A DNA stretch of 58,641 nt from JBMOPD01 sp049323615 (GTDB taxonomy: Bacteria; Bacillota; Desulfotomaculia; Desulfotomaculales; Desulfocucumaceae), in the NCBI GenBank assembly GCA_049323615.1, contig JBMOPD010000039.1, forward strand, positions 1-58,641, read 5' to 3'. Below are positions 8,188-16,535 of the stretch, one piece after another. Numbering within the stretch: the first letter of the stretch is position 1; each line of letters begins with the position of its first letter. Both the position numbers and the translations under genes were made by a program. The notes below the pieces were generated by a model, which was not told where the DNA came from, did not search any database, and was given only the letters and a program-made list of their open reading frames with translations.

Positions 8188-9489
8188 TTAAGGTTTCATC
8201 CCGGCCACGGCCTTAAAGGCTTTTGCGGCGGCCTCCACCGTTCTGTCTATCATTTCATCGGTGTGGGCCAGGGACATGAAGGCCGCCTCAAACTGGGACG
8301 GCGCCAGGTAAATCCCCTGCTCCAGCATGGACCTGAAAAATACCGCGTATTTTTGCGTGTCCGAAGTGCTGGCGGTTTTAAAGTCAATAACCTCTTCACC
8401 CGTGAAAAAGCCGCACAGCATGGAACCCACCCTGTTAAAGCAAACTTCCACGCCGGCTTCCCTGGCCGTCCTGGCAAGGCCCACGGCCAGCCGGGAAGAC
8501 TTTCTGTCCAGCTCCTCATAAACACCCCGCCCGGCCAAAACCTTCAGGGCTGCTATGCCGGCGCTGACCGCCAGCGGATTGCCCGCTAACGTTCCGGCCT
8601 GGTATACCGGGCCGGACGGAGACATCATGGCCATTATTTCCTTCCTGCCGCCGTACGCTCCCACCGGCAGTCCACCTCCGATAATTTTGCCCATACAGGT
8701 AAGGTCGGGCATCACCCCGTAAAGTCCCTGGGCTCCCCCGTAGGACAGCCGGAATCCGGTGATTACCTCGTCGAATATCAAAAGTGCCCCGTATTTTTCG
8801 GTTATCCTTCTCAGCCCCTGCAAAAATCCCGGCTGTGGCGGCACCACCCCCATGTTGCCGGGGACAGGCTCTACGATCACGGCCGCGATACCATCGCCCG
8901 AGGCCTTGAATACCTCTTCCAGCCCCGCAAGGTCATTAAAGCCGGCGTTTATGGTATGGGCGGCGGTTTCCGGGGGAACCCCCGGGCTTGTCGGTACGCC
9001 GTGGGTAAGCGCCCCCGATCCGGCTTTAATCAGGAACATGTCGGCATGCCCGTGGTAACATCCCTCAAACTTGACTATTTTGCTTCTTCCGGTATAGGCC
9101 CTGGCCAGCCTGACGGCGCTCATGGTGGCCTCGGTGCCGGAATTCACCAGCCGCACCATTTCCACCGAAGGCATGGCCTCCACTATCATTTGGGCCAGAA
9201 TGGTCTCTCTTTCCGTAGGGGCGCCGAAACTGGTCCCCACCTCCAGGCACTCCCTGATGGCCCCGGCCACCTCGGGGTGCAGGTGCCCCAATATCAACGG
9301 CCCCCACGATCCCACGTAATCTATGTACTCATTGCCGTCTACATCGATTATGGCTGCTCCCCGCCCCATCTTTATGTAGACCGGGTTTAAGCCCACCGAC
9401 TTGAATGCCCTGACCGGGCTGTTCACCCCGCCGGGGATATATTGTTGCGCCTCGGCAAAATACCTGATGGAATTGCCGTTATTCATCAT
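8188..9489 (-). CDS. hemL: Glutamate-1-semialdehyde 2,1-aminomutase
   Basis: 433 residues, normal for the family. A PLP enzyme that converts glutamate-1-semialdehyde to 5-aminolevulinate, the second step of C5-pathway heme synthesis, in the cytoplasm. Visible marks are the N-terminal PGGVNSPVRAF, the GTEATMSA phosphate-binding region, FDEVITGFR and the PLP lysine in CMGKIIGGGLPVG. It is the last gene of the leftward heme cluster, 30 bases after ahbB, and is followed by a terminator. Confidence 0.96.
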   Translation of the reverse strand: MMNNGNSIRYFAEAQQYIPGGVNSPVRAFKSVGLNPVYIKMGRGAAIIDVDGNEYIDYVGSWGPLILGHLHPEVAGAIRECLEVGTSFGAPTERETILAQMIVEAMPSVEMVRLVNSGTEATMSAVRLARAYTGRSKIVKFEGCYHGHADMFLIKAGSGALTHGVPTSPGVPPETAAHTINAGFNDLAGLEEVFKASGDGIAAVIVEPVPGNMGVVPPQPGFLQGLRRITEKYGALLIFDEVITGFRLSYGGAQGLYGVMPDLTCMGKIIGGGLPVGAYGGRKEIMAMMSPSGPVYQAGTLAGNPLAVSAGIAALKVLAGRGVYEELDRKSSRLAVGLARTAREAGVEVCFNRVGSMLCGFFTGEEVIDFKTASTSDTQKYAVFFRSMLEQGIYLAPSQFEAAFMSLAHTDEMIDRTVEAAAKAFKAVAGMKP

Positions 9490-9519
9490 TTAAAAAACCG
9501 CCTTCCCTTGATATTATCC

Positions 9520-9993
9520 CTAGTCTTCAGTAAAGTACTTCATGCTGTCCTTTTTCAGTTCCTGGTTGCTAAAAAGCACCAGGTATTCCTCAATTCCCGA
9601 TGTTTCCGACATGGCCCGGGCGAGGGCATAGCATTCTTCCTCGGTCCTGCCGTGGATCATGGTAAACAGGTTGTACGGCCACTCGGCGGAAGTCCTTCGC
9701 TGGTAACAGTGGCTGACCTCGGGGAAACGGGCGAACATCTCCCCGGCCTTTTCCACCCCGGCCCCGGGAACTTTCCACACCACCATGGCGTTGGCGGTGT
9801 ATCCCAGGTCCTGGTGCCTGACCGCGGCCCCGAACCGCCTGATCAGTCCCCTCCCCATCATATCCCGGATCTTTTCCAGTAATGCATCCTCTGTTATTCC
9901 CAGTCTTCCGGCTATTACAAGGAACGGGCGGCTGACCAGGGGCAGCCCTTCCTGCAGTTCCCGGATTATATCCTTTTCCAGCCGGCTCAGCAT
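9520..9993 (-). CDS. ahbB: Siroheme decarboxylase subunit AhbB
   Basis: 157 residues. With AhbA it decarboxylates siroheme to 12,18-didecarboxysiroheme in the alternative heme pathway. The fold is Lrp/AsnC-like: a helix-turn-helix at about 5-60 with the RRFGAAVRHQDLGY signature, then a ferredoxin-like RAM domain. The EWPYNLFTMIHG motif near residue 105 is typical of the AhbB/NirD-like heme enzymes rather than of transcription factors. The ATG at 9993 begins one base after the ahbA stop. Confidence 0.9.
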   Translation of the reverse strand: MLSRLEKDIIRELQEGLPLVSRPFLVIAGRLGITEDALLEKIRDMMGRGLIRRFGAAVRHQDLGYTANAMVVWKVPGAGVEKAGEMFARFPEVSHCYQRRTSAEWPYNLFTMIHGRTEEECYALARAMSETSGIEEYLVLFSNQELKKDSMKYFTED

Positions 9994-9994
9994 G

Positions 9995-10456
9995 CTACCC
10001 CTCCGTCAGATCAAAATTTACCTTTATCTTAAAAAGTTTTTCCGCCGGCAGGCTGATCAGGTCATCTATACCGGCCCGGCTTTTGATCTCTTCTAAAACC
10101 TTGTCTATTTCCTTCTTTTCAGGGGCAAGCAGGGTAAACCACATGTTGTACTCGTGATTCCTCAAATAGTTATGGGTCACCCCCGGGTATCCGTTTACTA
10201 TCCCGGCTACCGCCTCTACCCTCTCCGGGGGCACTTTGATGGCGCACAGTGTACCGGTATAGCCCAGCCTGCGCGAATCAAATATGCCCCCCAGCCTCCT
10301 GATGGTGTTGCCCTCGGTAAGCCTTTTCAGCCTGGCCAGAATGTCCTCCTCGGTGGTCCCCAGGGATTCCGCCAGCTCCCTGTACGGCTCCTTGCAGACC
10401 GGAAAACCGGACTGGATTATATTAAGCAGTTCCCGGTCCAGGTTGTCAAGTTCCAT
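9995..10456 (-). CDS. ahbA: Siroheme decarboxylase subunit AhbA
   Basis: 153 residues, homologous to the downstream AhbB. The IRRLGGIFDSRRLGY stretch (about 52-66) and the NYLRNHEYNMWFT region match AhbA/NirG-type siroheme decarboxylases, with an Lrp/AsnC-like fold that binds heme rather than DNA. It lies between the radical SAM heme synthase gene and ahbB. The assignment of A against B rests on order and signature. Confidence 0.88.
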   Translation of the reverse strand: MELDNLDRELLNIIQSGFPVCKEPYRELAESLGTTEEDILARLKRLTEGNTIRRLGGIFDSRRLGYTGTLCAIKVPPERVEAVAGIVNGYPGVTHNYLRNHEYNMWFTLLAPEKKEIDKVLEEIKSRAGIDDLISLPAEKLFKIKVNFDLTEG

Positions 10457-10473
10457 CTTTTCTCCCCCAACTC

Positions 10474-10512
10474 AATAGCTGTTAGCTGTCAGCTATTGCT
10501 GCAACTGGCGAC
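10474..10512. repeat. AGCTGTCAGC-type microrepeat at ahbD 3' end
   Basis: A run of TAGCTGTTAGCTGTCAGCTA with imperfect dyad symmetry fills the short ahbD-ahbA spacer and reads into the last codons of ahbD, whose tail RSSVASCSNS it supplies. Related CTGACGGCTG/GACAGCTG sequences occur near 16.51 and 53.02 kb. Confidence 0.5.
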
Positions 10513-11493
10513 TGACGACCGATATAGGCACCAGGGCTCCTCGGCCATATAGTCACCATTGTAGTACAGGGCCCTGGCCCTGCAGCCGCCGCATATCTTC
10601 CGGTAATGGCAGACACCGCAGCCGCCGCCGTATTCCATTGTCCGCAGCCTGTTGAAAACCGGGTTGTCGCGCCAGATCTCCGAAAATGGCGTCTCCCTGA
10701 CGTTACCGGCGATAATGTCAAGGTAAGCGCAGGGCTGCACATTGCCCACCGGGCTGATGATGCAGTAGGCCGTACCGGCCAGGCAGCCTCTGCTGAAGCG
10801 GGTGTTGACCCCCATCTGCCTGGCTATTCTCATAAACTGCGGCGCACAGGTGGGTTTTAGTTCAATGTCCACACTGCCCTGTTTTTTCATGATCCTCTGC
10901 AGGAGATTCTCATACCTCTCCGCCCGCAGGGATTCACCTTCAATGTCCGCCCCCCGGCCGGTGGGCACCAGAAAGAACACGTGGTGGGCCACCGCCCCCA
11001 CCTTTACGGCAAAGTCGGTGATCTCCTCGATCTCGTCGTAGTTCCAGTCCACCACGGTGGTGTGAATCTGGAAGGGCAGGCCGGCCCCGCGGCATGCCGT
11101 CATGCCGTCAACGGCCTTCTGCCAGGCGCCGGAAAAACCCCTGAACAGGTCATGTTTACCGGGATCCACGCTGTCCAGGCTGATGCCCACGGCCGCCGCC
11201 CCGGAGTTTTTCAGGCGCTCTGCTTTATTCCGGTCAATCAGTGTGCCGTTGGTGCCGAAAACAGGGCGCAATCCCCTTTTCACGGCATGTTCCACCAGGG
11301 TGTGGATATCCTCCCGCATCAGGGGCTCCCCGCCGCTGAAAATCATTATTTTAAACCCGGCCCGGGCTATCTCGTCGATCAGGCGCTGGCCCTCTTCCGT
11401 GGTCAGCTCTTCCTCCGCCCTCACGCCGGCGTCCCGGTAGCAGTGCTTGCAGGATAGGTTGCAGGCGTTGGTGGTGTTCCACGACACTATCAA
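10489..11493 (-). CDS. ahbD: AdoMet-dependent heme synthase AhbD (radical SAM)
   Basis: 334 residues. Converts Fe-coproporphyrin III to heme b by oxidative decarboxylation. The radical SAM CxxxCxxC is seen in CNLSCKHC near the N-terminus, followed by FSGGEPL. The KPTCAPQFMR segment is characteristic of AhbD. The C-terminal SPASM-like region has CGVCHYRKICGGC and a final PWC. I place the start at the TTG at 11493: it follows AAGGAGGG by 7 bases and begins two bases after the hemB stop. A TTG at 11523 would overlap hemB by 29 bases without a better site. The last residues derive from a microrepeat. Confidence 0.9.
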   Translation of the reverse strand: MIVSWNTTNACNLSCKHCYRDAGVRAEEELTTEEGQRLIDEIARAGFKIMIFSGGEPLMREDIHTLVEHAVKRGLRPVFGTNGTLIDRNKAERLKNSGAAAVGISLDSVDPGKHDLFRGFSGAWQKAVDGMTACRGAGLPFQIHTTVVDWNYDEIEEITDFAVKVGAVAHHVFFLVPTGRGADIEGESLRAERYENLLQRIMKKQGSVDIELKPTCAPQFMRIARQMGVNTRFSRGCLAGTAYCIISPVGNVQPCAYLDIIAGNVRETPFSEIWRDNPVFNRLRTMEYGGGCGVCHYRKICGGCRARALYYNGDYMAEEPWCLYRSSVASCSNS

Positions 11494-11494
11494 A

Positions 11495-12475
11495 TCAATA
11501 ACCCTCCTTGATCCAGCGGGCAACGTCCGGGGCGTGGTAGGTGATGATTATGTCGGCGCCGGCCCTCTTCATCCCGGTCAGGGACTCCATCACCACCCGG
11601 CGTTCATCTATCCAGCCCCTTTGCGCCGCAGCCTTGACCATGGCGTACTCGCCGCTGACGTTGTACACGGCCAGCGGGTAGTCGAAGTTTTCCTTCATCA
11701 GCCTGACGATATCCAGATATGCCAGGGCCGGCTTGACCATTATTATGTCGGCCCCCTCCTCGATGTCCATGACGGCCTCCCTGACGGCCTCCAGCGCGTT
11801 GGGAGGATCCATCTGGTAGGCCCTCCGGTCGCCGAACTGCGGCGCGGAGCCCGCCGCCTCGCGGAAAGGCCCGTAATATGCAGAGGCATACTTTACCGAA
11901 TAGGTCATTATCGGTATATCCTGGTATCCTTCCCGGTCCAGCGCCTCTCTAACGGCCGCCACCCGCCCGTCCATCATGTCGCTGGGCGCCACCATGTCGG
12001 CGCCCGCCCTGGCGTGGGAAGCCGCCGTTTTGGCCAGCAGTTTCAGGGTCGGGTCGTTCATTACCTGCTCCCCGTCAATAACTCCGCAGTGCCCGTGGTC
12101 GGTGTACTCGCAGAGGCACACGTCGGTGATTACCAGCATGTCCGGAAAATCCCTCTTGATGGCCCTCACGGCCTGCTGCACCACGCCCTCGTCGTCGTAC
12201 GCCCCGGAGCCGGCGGCGTCCTTCACCTCGGGGACACCGAACAAGAGTACTGCGGGAATCTTATGATCCGCCGCCCTCTGCACCTCTTCGGGCAGCAAAT
12301 CCACCGACAGGTTGTATATTCCCGGCATGGAATCCACCGGCTTTTTTACTCCCCTTCCCGCCACCGCAAAAATGGGGTAGACCAGATTGTCTACAGAAAG
12401 TTTATTTTCCCTGACCATGCGCCTCAGGTTCTCATTCCGCCTCAGGCGCCGCGGCCGGTATTCCGGAAATTTCAT
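11495..12475 (-). CDS. hemB: Delta-aminolevulinic acid dehydratase (porphobilinogen synthase)
   Basis: 326 residues. Condenses two 5-aminolevulinate molecules to porphobilinogen. The two active-site lysines are in VMTYSVKYAS-type (MTYSVKYASAYYG) and MVKPAL sequences. The metal region DVCLCEYTDHGHCG holds three Cys, as in zinc-dependent enzymes. ATG at 12475 chosen because AGGAGGG lies 8 bases upstream; a longer frame would run into ahbC. It starts 2 bases after the ahbC stop. Confidence 0.95.
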   Translation of the reverse strand: MKFPEYRPRRLRRNENLRRMVRENKLSVDNLVYPIFAVAGRGVKKPVDSMPGIYNLSVDLLPEEVQRAADHKIPAVLLFGVPEVKDAAGSGAYDDEGVVQQAVRAIKRDFPDMLVITDVCLCEYTDHGHCGVIDGEQVMNDPTLKLLAKTAASHARAGADMVAPSDMMDGRVAAVREALDREGYQDIPIMTYSVKYASAYYGPFREAAGSAPQFGDRRAYQMDPPNALEAVREAVMDIEEGADIIMVKPALAYLDIVRLMKENFDYPLAVYNVSGEYAMVKAAAQRGWIDERRVVMESLTGMKRAGADIIITYHAPDVARWIKEGY

Positions 12476-12477
12476 CG

Positions 12478-13662
12478 TTATCCCTCCTGTATTACTGTTA
12501 TTTCTTCTTCGGTAAGGTAACACGCCGGGTCCTGGGCCCAGAAGTCACCGTAAACCGCCTCGGCCCTGGCCCGGAAGTTTCCGTTGCACAGGTTGAACCA
12601 GCGGCATTTTGCGCATCTCCCGCCGATCAGGCCCGCCCTGTTCTTTAGTCCCGCCATTATGGGATGGGACAGGTCGCTCCAGATCTCACCGAACTTCCTC
12701 TCCCTGATGTTGCCCAGGGTGTGGTTCCGGGTGAACTGGTCCGGGTGCACATCCCCCCGCCAGTCAATCTCACCGATGGCTATGCCTGAACGGTTGCCCC
12801 CGTTTCTCTGCAGCAGTTCATAGACTTCGGCGGCCCCGGGGGAGTTTTCACGCAGCATTTTCAGGTAGATATAGACTGCATCGCAGTGATTGTCCACCGT
12901 CAGGACCTCCACCGGTTTTTCTCTTCTGAAAAATTCTCCCGTCCGGTTAATGATCAGGTCCATGGCCGCCCGTGCTTCCCCGTGGGAGATGTCCTCGTCC
13001 ACCATTTTGCTGCCCCGTCCCGAATAAACCAGGTGGTAGAAGCATACCCGGGGGATGCCTTCTTCCCTGATCAGGTTGAATATATTATCCAGTTCGCCGT
13101 AGTTGTGGCGGTTGATGGTAAACCTCAGTCCCATCTTCTGCCCGGCCCGGCGGCAGTTCCTTATCCCCTCCAGGGCCGCCTCGAAGGCCCCCTTCCGGCC
13201 CCGGAAGCGGTTATTGTTTTCTCCTATTCCGTCCAGGCTTATGCCCACGTATCCGACGCCGAGATCTTTGATCCGCCTGGCTGTTTCCATGTCGATAAGG
13301 GTTCCGTTGGTGGAAATGGTGACGCGGATGCCCCTTTCCACTGCATGTCCGGCCAGCGTAAAAAAGTCCCCGCGGACCAGCGGCTCGCCGCCCGAAAAAA
13401 GTATCACCGGCACCCGGAATTCGGCCAGGTCGTCTATCAGTTTAAGGGCCTCGCCGGTGGACAGCTCATCAACGGCGGCGGCGCCGTCGGAATTGGAATA
13501 GCAGTGCCTGCACCTGAGGTTGCAGGCCCGGGTCACATTCCACACCACCACCGGGCCGTAGCCGCTGGCCGCCCCGCTGGTCTGGCCTTCCACCCCGTGG
13601 CGGTATCTCAGAGAATCACCGAAATTTTCCATTCCGTAAAGAAGCCTGCTTACGCTGATCAT
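12478..13662 (-). CDS. ahbC: 12,18-didecarboxysiroheme deacetylase AhbC (radical SAM)
   Basis: 394 residues. Removes the two acetate side chains of didecarboxysiroheme to give Fe-coproporphyrin III. The radical SAM motif is CNLRCRHC near residue 50, then FSGGEPL. The CFYHLVYSGRG segment is typical of AhbC. The C-terminal SPASM-like motif is CAKCRWFNLCNG with a late DPAC. The third of three close ATG codons (13662) is preferred: GGGAG lies 8 bases before it and the protein then starts MISVSRLLYG, as in relatives. A 23-bp perfect inverted repeat lies just upstream. Confidence 0.92.
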   Translation of the reverse strand: MISVSRLLYGMENFGDSLRYRHGVEGQTSGAASGYGPVVVWNVTRACNLRCRHCYSNSDGAAAVDELSTGEALKLIDDLAEFRVPVILFSGGEPLVRGDFFTLAGHAVERGIRVTISTNGTLIDMETARRIKDLGVGYVGISLDGIGENNNRFRGRKGAFEAALEGIRNCRRAGQKMGLRFTINRHNYGELDNIFNLIREEGIPRVCFYHLVYSGRGSKMVDEDISHGEARAAMDLIINRTGEFFRREKPVEVLTVDNHCDAVYIYLKMLRENSPGAAEVYELLQRNGGNRSGIAIGEIDWRGDVHPDQFTRNHTLGNIRERKFGEIWSDLSHPIMAGLKNRAGLIGGRCAKCRWFNLCNGNFRARAEAVYGDFWAQDPACYLTEEEITVIQEG

Positions 13663-13680
13663 TCGCATTGCTCCCATTCG

Positions 13681-13735
13681 GGGACGGTTCTCATTGTGAA
13701 TTCAAGCCCCCCGAATTCACAATGAGAACCGTCCC
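13681..13735. repeat. Perfect inverted repeat, GGGACGGTTCTC type
   Basis: Two 23-base arms (13681-13703 and 13713-13735) are exact reverse complements around the 9-base loop AAGCCCCCC. Each outer end is GGGACGGTTCTC. The element sits 19 bases upstream of the ahbC start. A related GGGAACCGTCCCC sequence occurs at 54501-54513. Sequence and symmetry suggest a REP-like mobile palindrome rather than a terminator, as no T-run follows. Confidence 0.8.
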
Positions 13736-13779
13736 GACTGTGAATAGTTATAATTTATTTATATTTCCCATTATTATCT

Positions 13780-13808
13780 GAACCCCGGCAAGGTTATCGC
13801 CGGGGTTC
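13780..13808 (-). terminator. Stable hairpin after cobA-hemD start region spacer
   Basis: A 10-bp perfect stem GAACCCCGGC/GCCGGGGTTC around a 9-base loop lies between ahbC and the end of the cobA-hemD gene. No clear T-run follows on either strand, so it may be a processing or pausing hairpin rather than an efficient terminator. Confidence 0.4.
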
Positions 13809-13829
13809 ACCGTTCATCTCCATAAAACA

Positions 13830-15359
13830 TTATAACACACTTTTTGTCCGGTTCTCCAGTATTACCTCCACCAGTCCTTCAATTGTATATTTCTTTGCCT
13901 CCATGTGCACCGGCAAGCCCAGCTGCCTTGCGGTTTGAGCGGTAACCGGCCCGATGCAGGCGACCTTCACACCTGCCAGCAGGCCAGCCTGGCCGTCCCC
14001 GATCATGCCCAAAAAATTTTTTACGGTTGAGGAGCTGGTAAATGTTATGATGTCAATTTCCCCCTGCTGCAGCATGCGGCGCACATCTTCCCGGTCGCCG
14101 TCCCCGGCCACGGTGCGGTAAGCGGTGACCTCGTCCACCCGCGCCCCTTGCTGCCGCAGCAAGTCCACCAGATCCTTTCTGGCTATGTCGGCCCTGGGCA
14201 GAAGCACGGCGTCACCCGGCGCAATCCTGCCCTTCAACCCGGCGGCTATTTCCTCGGCCCGGTACTCCGAAGGCACGTACTCCACTCTGATGCCGTACCC
14301 GGCCAGGCTGTCGCGGGTCTTGGGCCCGATGGCGCAAATGTTGACGCCCTTCAGGTCCCTTATATCACGGCCCGATTTAAAGAGCCTGGTGAAGAAATAA
14401 CGTACCCCGTTGACACTGGTAAAGATAATCCACCTGTATTCCCCGGCCCTGGCCGCGGCCCGGTCCAGGGGGCCGAAATCTTCGGGGCCGGCAACGCTTA
14501 TGGTGGGAAACTGGACCGTTTCTCCCCCCAGTTCCTCAATAGCGCGGCTCAGTTCACTGGCCTGCTCCCGGGACCGGGTGACCAGCACCCGGCACCCGAA
14601 CAAGGGTTTTTTCTCAAACCATTTCAGCTTTTCCCGTAAATTTACAACCTCACCCACCACAATCACCGACGGGTTGGCAAATCCTTTCCGGGCAACCTTT
14701 TCTGCTATGTTATCCAGGGTGCCCGTCAGGGTTCTCTGGTCCGGCGTGGTTCCCCACCTGATCACCGCCACCGGGGTGTTCCCCGGCCTCCCGTGCCTGA
14801 CCATGCGGCCGGCGATGGATGAGATATTTCCCATGCCCATGAGGAATATTAAAGTGCCTGCCCCGGTGGAAATTTTCTCCCAGTCAATATCTGACTCTTC
14901 CTTATCGGGGTCCTCGTTTCCGGTAATAACGGCGAAGGTGGAGGCCAGCCCCCGGTGGGTCACCGGGATCCCGGCATAGGCCGGAACGGCCACCGCCGAC
15001 GTGATGCCAGGCACCACCTCAAAGGGAATGCCGGCCTCATAAAGGGCCCCGGCTTCTTCCCCGCCCCGGCCGAACACAAAGGGGTCTCCCCCTTTAAGCC
15101 TGGTAACCGTTTTTCCGGCCAGGGCCCTTTCCACCAGCAGCCTGTTTATCTCCTCCTGCCTCATGGTGTGTCTGTCAGGGCTCTTGCCCACGTATATCAT
15201 TTCAGCGTCCGGCCTTGCCTGCGACAGTATTTGCTGACCGGCCAGCCGGTCATACACCAGCACGTCGGCCTTCCGGACACATTCCAGTCCCTTGACGGTA
15301 ATCAGCCCGGGGTCGCCCGGCCCGGCGCCCACCAGGTAAACCATGCCCTTACCTGACAT
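13830..15359 (-). CDS. cobA-hemD: Uroporphyrinogen-III methyltransferase / uroporphyrinogen-III synthase fusion
   Basis: 509 residues with two domains. Residues 1-245 are a SUMT (CobA) that methylates uroporphyrinogen III at C2 and C7 using SAM: VYLVGAGPGDPGLIT, the GGDPFVFGRGGEE loop and the VVPGITSA region are present. Residues about 255-509 are the HemD uroporphyrinogen-III synthase that closes the tetrapyrrole. The fusion is common in clostridia. The ATG at 15359 overlaps the end of hemC by 11 bases; a TTG three codons earlier sits too close to the GGAG site. Confidence 0.95.
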   Translation of the reverse strand: MSGKGMVYLVGAGPGDPGLITVKGLECVRKADVLVYDRLAGQQILSQARPDAEMIYVGKSPDRHTMRQEEINRLLVERALAGKTVTRLKGGDPFVFGRGGEEAGALYEAGIPFEVVPGITSAVAVPAYAGIPVTHRGLASTFAVITGNEDPDKEESDIDWEKISTGAGTLIFLMGMGNISSIAGRMVRHGRPGNTPVAVIRWGTTPDQRTLTGTLDNIAEKVARKGFANPSVIVVGEVVNLREKLKWFEKKPLFGCRVLVTRSREQASELSRAIEELGGETVQFPTISVAGPEDFGPLDRAAARAGEYRWIIFTSVNGVRYFFTRLFKSGRDIRDLKGVNICAIGPKTRDSLAGYGIRVEYVPSEYRAEEIAAGLKGRIAPGDAVLLPRADIARKDLVDLLRQQGARVDEVTAYRTVAGDGDREDVRRMLQQGEIDIITFTSSSTVKNFLGMIGDGQAGLLAGVKVACIGPVTAQTARQLGLPVHMEAKKYTIEGLVEVILENRTKSVL

Positions 15360-16290
15360 GAATATCAAACTCCTGTCTGACCTTTTTCAGTATGTCGCCG
15401 GCCCCCCCGGCAATCATCTTCTCCGCCAGCCTGGCGCCTATATCCGGGTCCCCGGCCGGCCCCGACAAAGACGACCTGACCATCGCCCCGCCGTCCAGGT
15501 CGGCCACCATGGCCTCCAGTACAATTTCATCACCGTCCACCATGGCCAGTGCCCCCACCGGTATCTGGCAGCCGCCTTCCAGCCTCCGCATCAGGGAGCG
15601 TTCGGCGCTGACGGCCTGCCTGGAGGGCCCGTGGTCCAGGGCCGCGAGCAGGTCCAGCAGTTCGCGGTCGTCGGCGCGGACTTCCACGCCGATGGAACCC
15701 TGCCCCACGGCGGGAAGCATCACCTCAAAGGGCACCAGCTCGGTTATCCGGTCCTTGAAGCCCAGCCTGACCATACCGGCGTAGGCCAGAACCAGGGCGT
15801 CGATATCCTGCTCATCCAGCTTGCGCAGCCTGGTGTTGAGATTCCCCCTCACGTTCACTATCTTCAGGTCGGGACGGAAGCGTTTCAACTGGGCTATCCT
15901 GCGCAGGCTGCTGGTCCCTATGACGGCCCCCTCGGGCAACTCTGACAGTTTGGCGCCGTTCTTGGAGACCAGTACATCCCCGGGGTATTCGCGCCGGCAG
16001 ACGGCCCCGATGGCAAGCCCCCCGGGCAGGCTGGTGGGCAGGTCCTTCATGCTGTGCACCGCCATGTCAACCTCGCCGTCAAGCAGGGCCACCTCCAGTT
16101 CCCTGGTAAACAGCCCCTTGTCCCCGATTTTGGCCAGGGCCGCGTCCAGTATGTTGTCGCCCTTTGTCCTTATCCCCACCAGTCCGACACTTATGCCGGG
16201 CCGTAATTCCCTCAGCCTGTCGGCCACCCAGCCTGCCTGCCACATGGCCAGCCTGCTTTCCCGGGTGCCGATCCTGTATTCGCGCATCAT
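15349..16290 (-). CDS. hemC: Porphobilinogen deaminase (hydroxymethylbilane synthase)
   Basis: 313 residues. Links four porphobilinogens into hydroxymethylbilane. The cofactor-binding Cys lies in LEGGCQIPVGA, and the catalytic Asp region DMAVHSMKDLPT and the RIGTRESRLA start are present. Two adjacent ATG codons follow GGGGAGGG; either could be used. It overlaps cobA-hemD by 11 bases. Confidence 0.95.
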   Translation of the reverse strand: MMREYRIGTRESRLAMWQAGWVADRLRELRPGISVGLVGIRTKGDNILDAALAKIGDKGLFTRELEVALLDGEVDMAVHSMKDLPTSLPGGLAIGAVCRREYPGDVLVSKNGAKLSELPEGAVIGTSSLRRIAQLKRFRPDLKIVNVRGNLNTRLRKLDEQDIDALVLAYAGMVRLGFKDRITELVPFEVMLPAVGQGSIGVEVRADDRELLDLLAALDHGPSRQAVSAERSLMRRLEGGCQIPVGALAMVDGDEIVLEAMVADLDGGAMVRSSLSGPAGDPDIGARLAEKMIAGGAGDILKKVRQEFDIHVR

Positions 16291-16318
16291 TGCCCTCCCC
16301 GAGAACTGTAAAAAATTT

Positions 16319-16502
16319 AACCACAGAGATCACAGAGAACACAGAGAACATAAAGGATTCAACAGAAAAGAATTCAGAGTTGATTTCAGCAAGAGTCCTT
16401 CATATTAGTTTGATCTTTATTCTGAATTCTGACTCCTGAATTCTTCTTCTTATGGATAATATTTCTCCTCTGTGCTCTCTGTGTCCTCTGTGATTTAAAA
16501 GT
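16319..16502. repeat. Inverted pair of CACAGAG-type microrepeats
   Basis: The hemC-hemA gap holds about four copies of a CACAGAGAA unit at 16323-16350 and an inverted run with CTCTGTG units at 16464-16494. Between the two arms are AATTCAGAGTTG/CTGAATTCTGACTCC sequences of the GAATTCAG type. The arms can pair, so the whole forms a long imperfect hairpin. A GACAGCCGGCGGCTGACGGC segment follows at 16511-16530. CACAGAG repeats of this kind are scattered between genes in many unrelated bacteria; spurious HRDHREHRE-type peptides in databases come from them. Confidence 0.7.
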
Positions 16503-16535
16503 CTTTTTTCTGACAGCCGGCGGCTGACGGCTTGA

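Noticed and set aside
9520..10456. Two Lrp/AsnC transcription regulators
   Set aside because: The EWPYNLF and FDSRRLGY signatures and the place among heme genes identify them as siroheme decarboxylase subunits.
11447..12520. 357-codon plus-strand frame opposite hemB
   Set aside because: Antisense shadow of hemB, which has all catalytic motifs.
13704..13712. CRISPR-like spacing or array near the inverted repeats
   Set aside because: The repeats are single palindromes or short tandem units; no regularly spaced direct repeats with unique spacers and no cas genes are present.
16079..16408. Long open frames with HRDHREHRE or TENTEN peptides across the hemC-hemA gap
   Set aside because: They are translations of the CACAGAG repeat and of hemC read on the wrong strand; they lack ribosome-binding sites.
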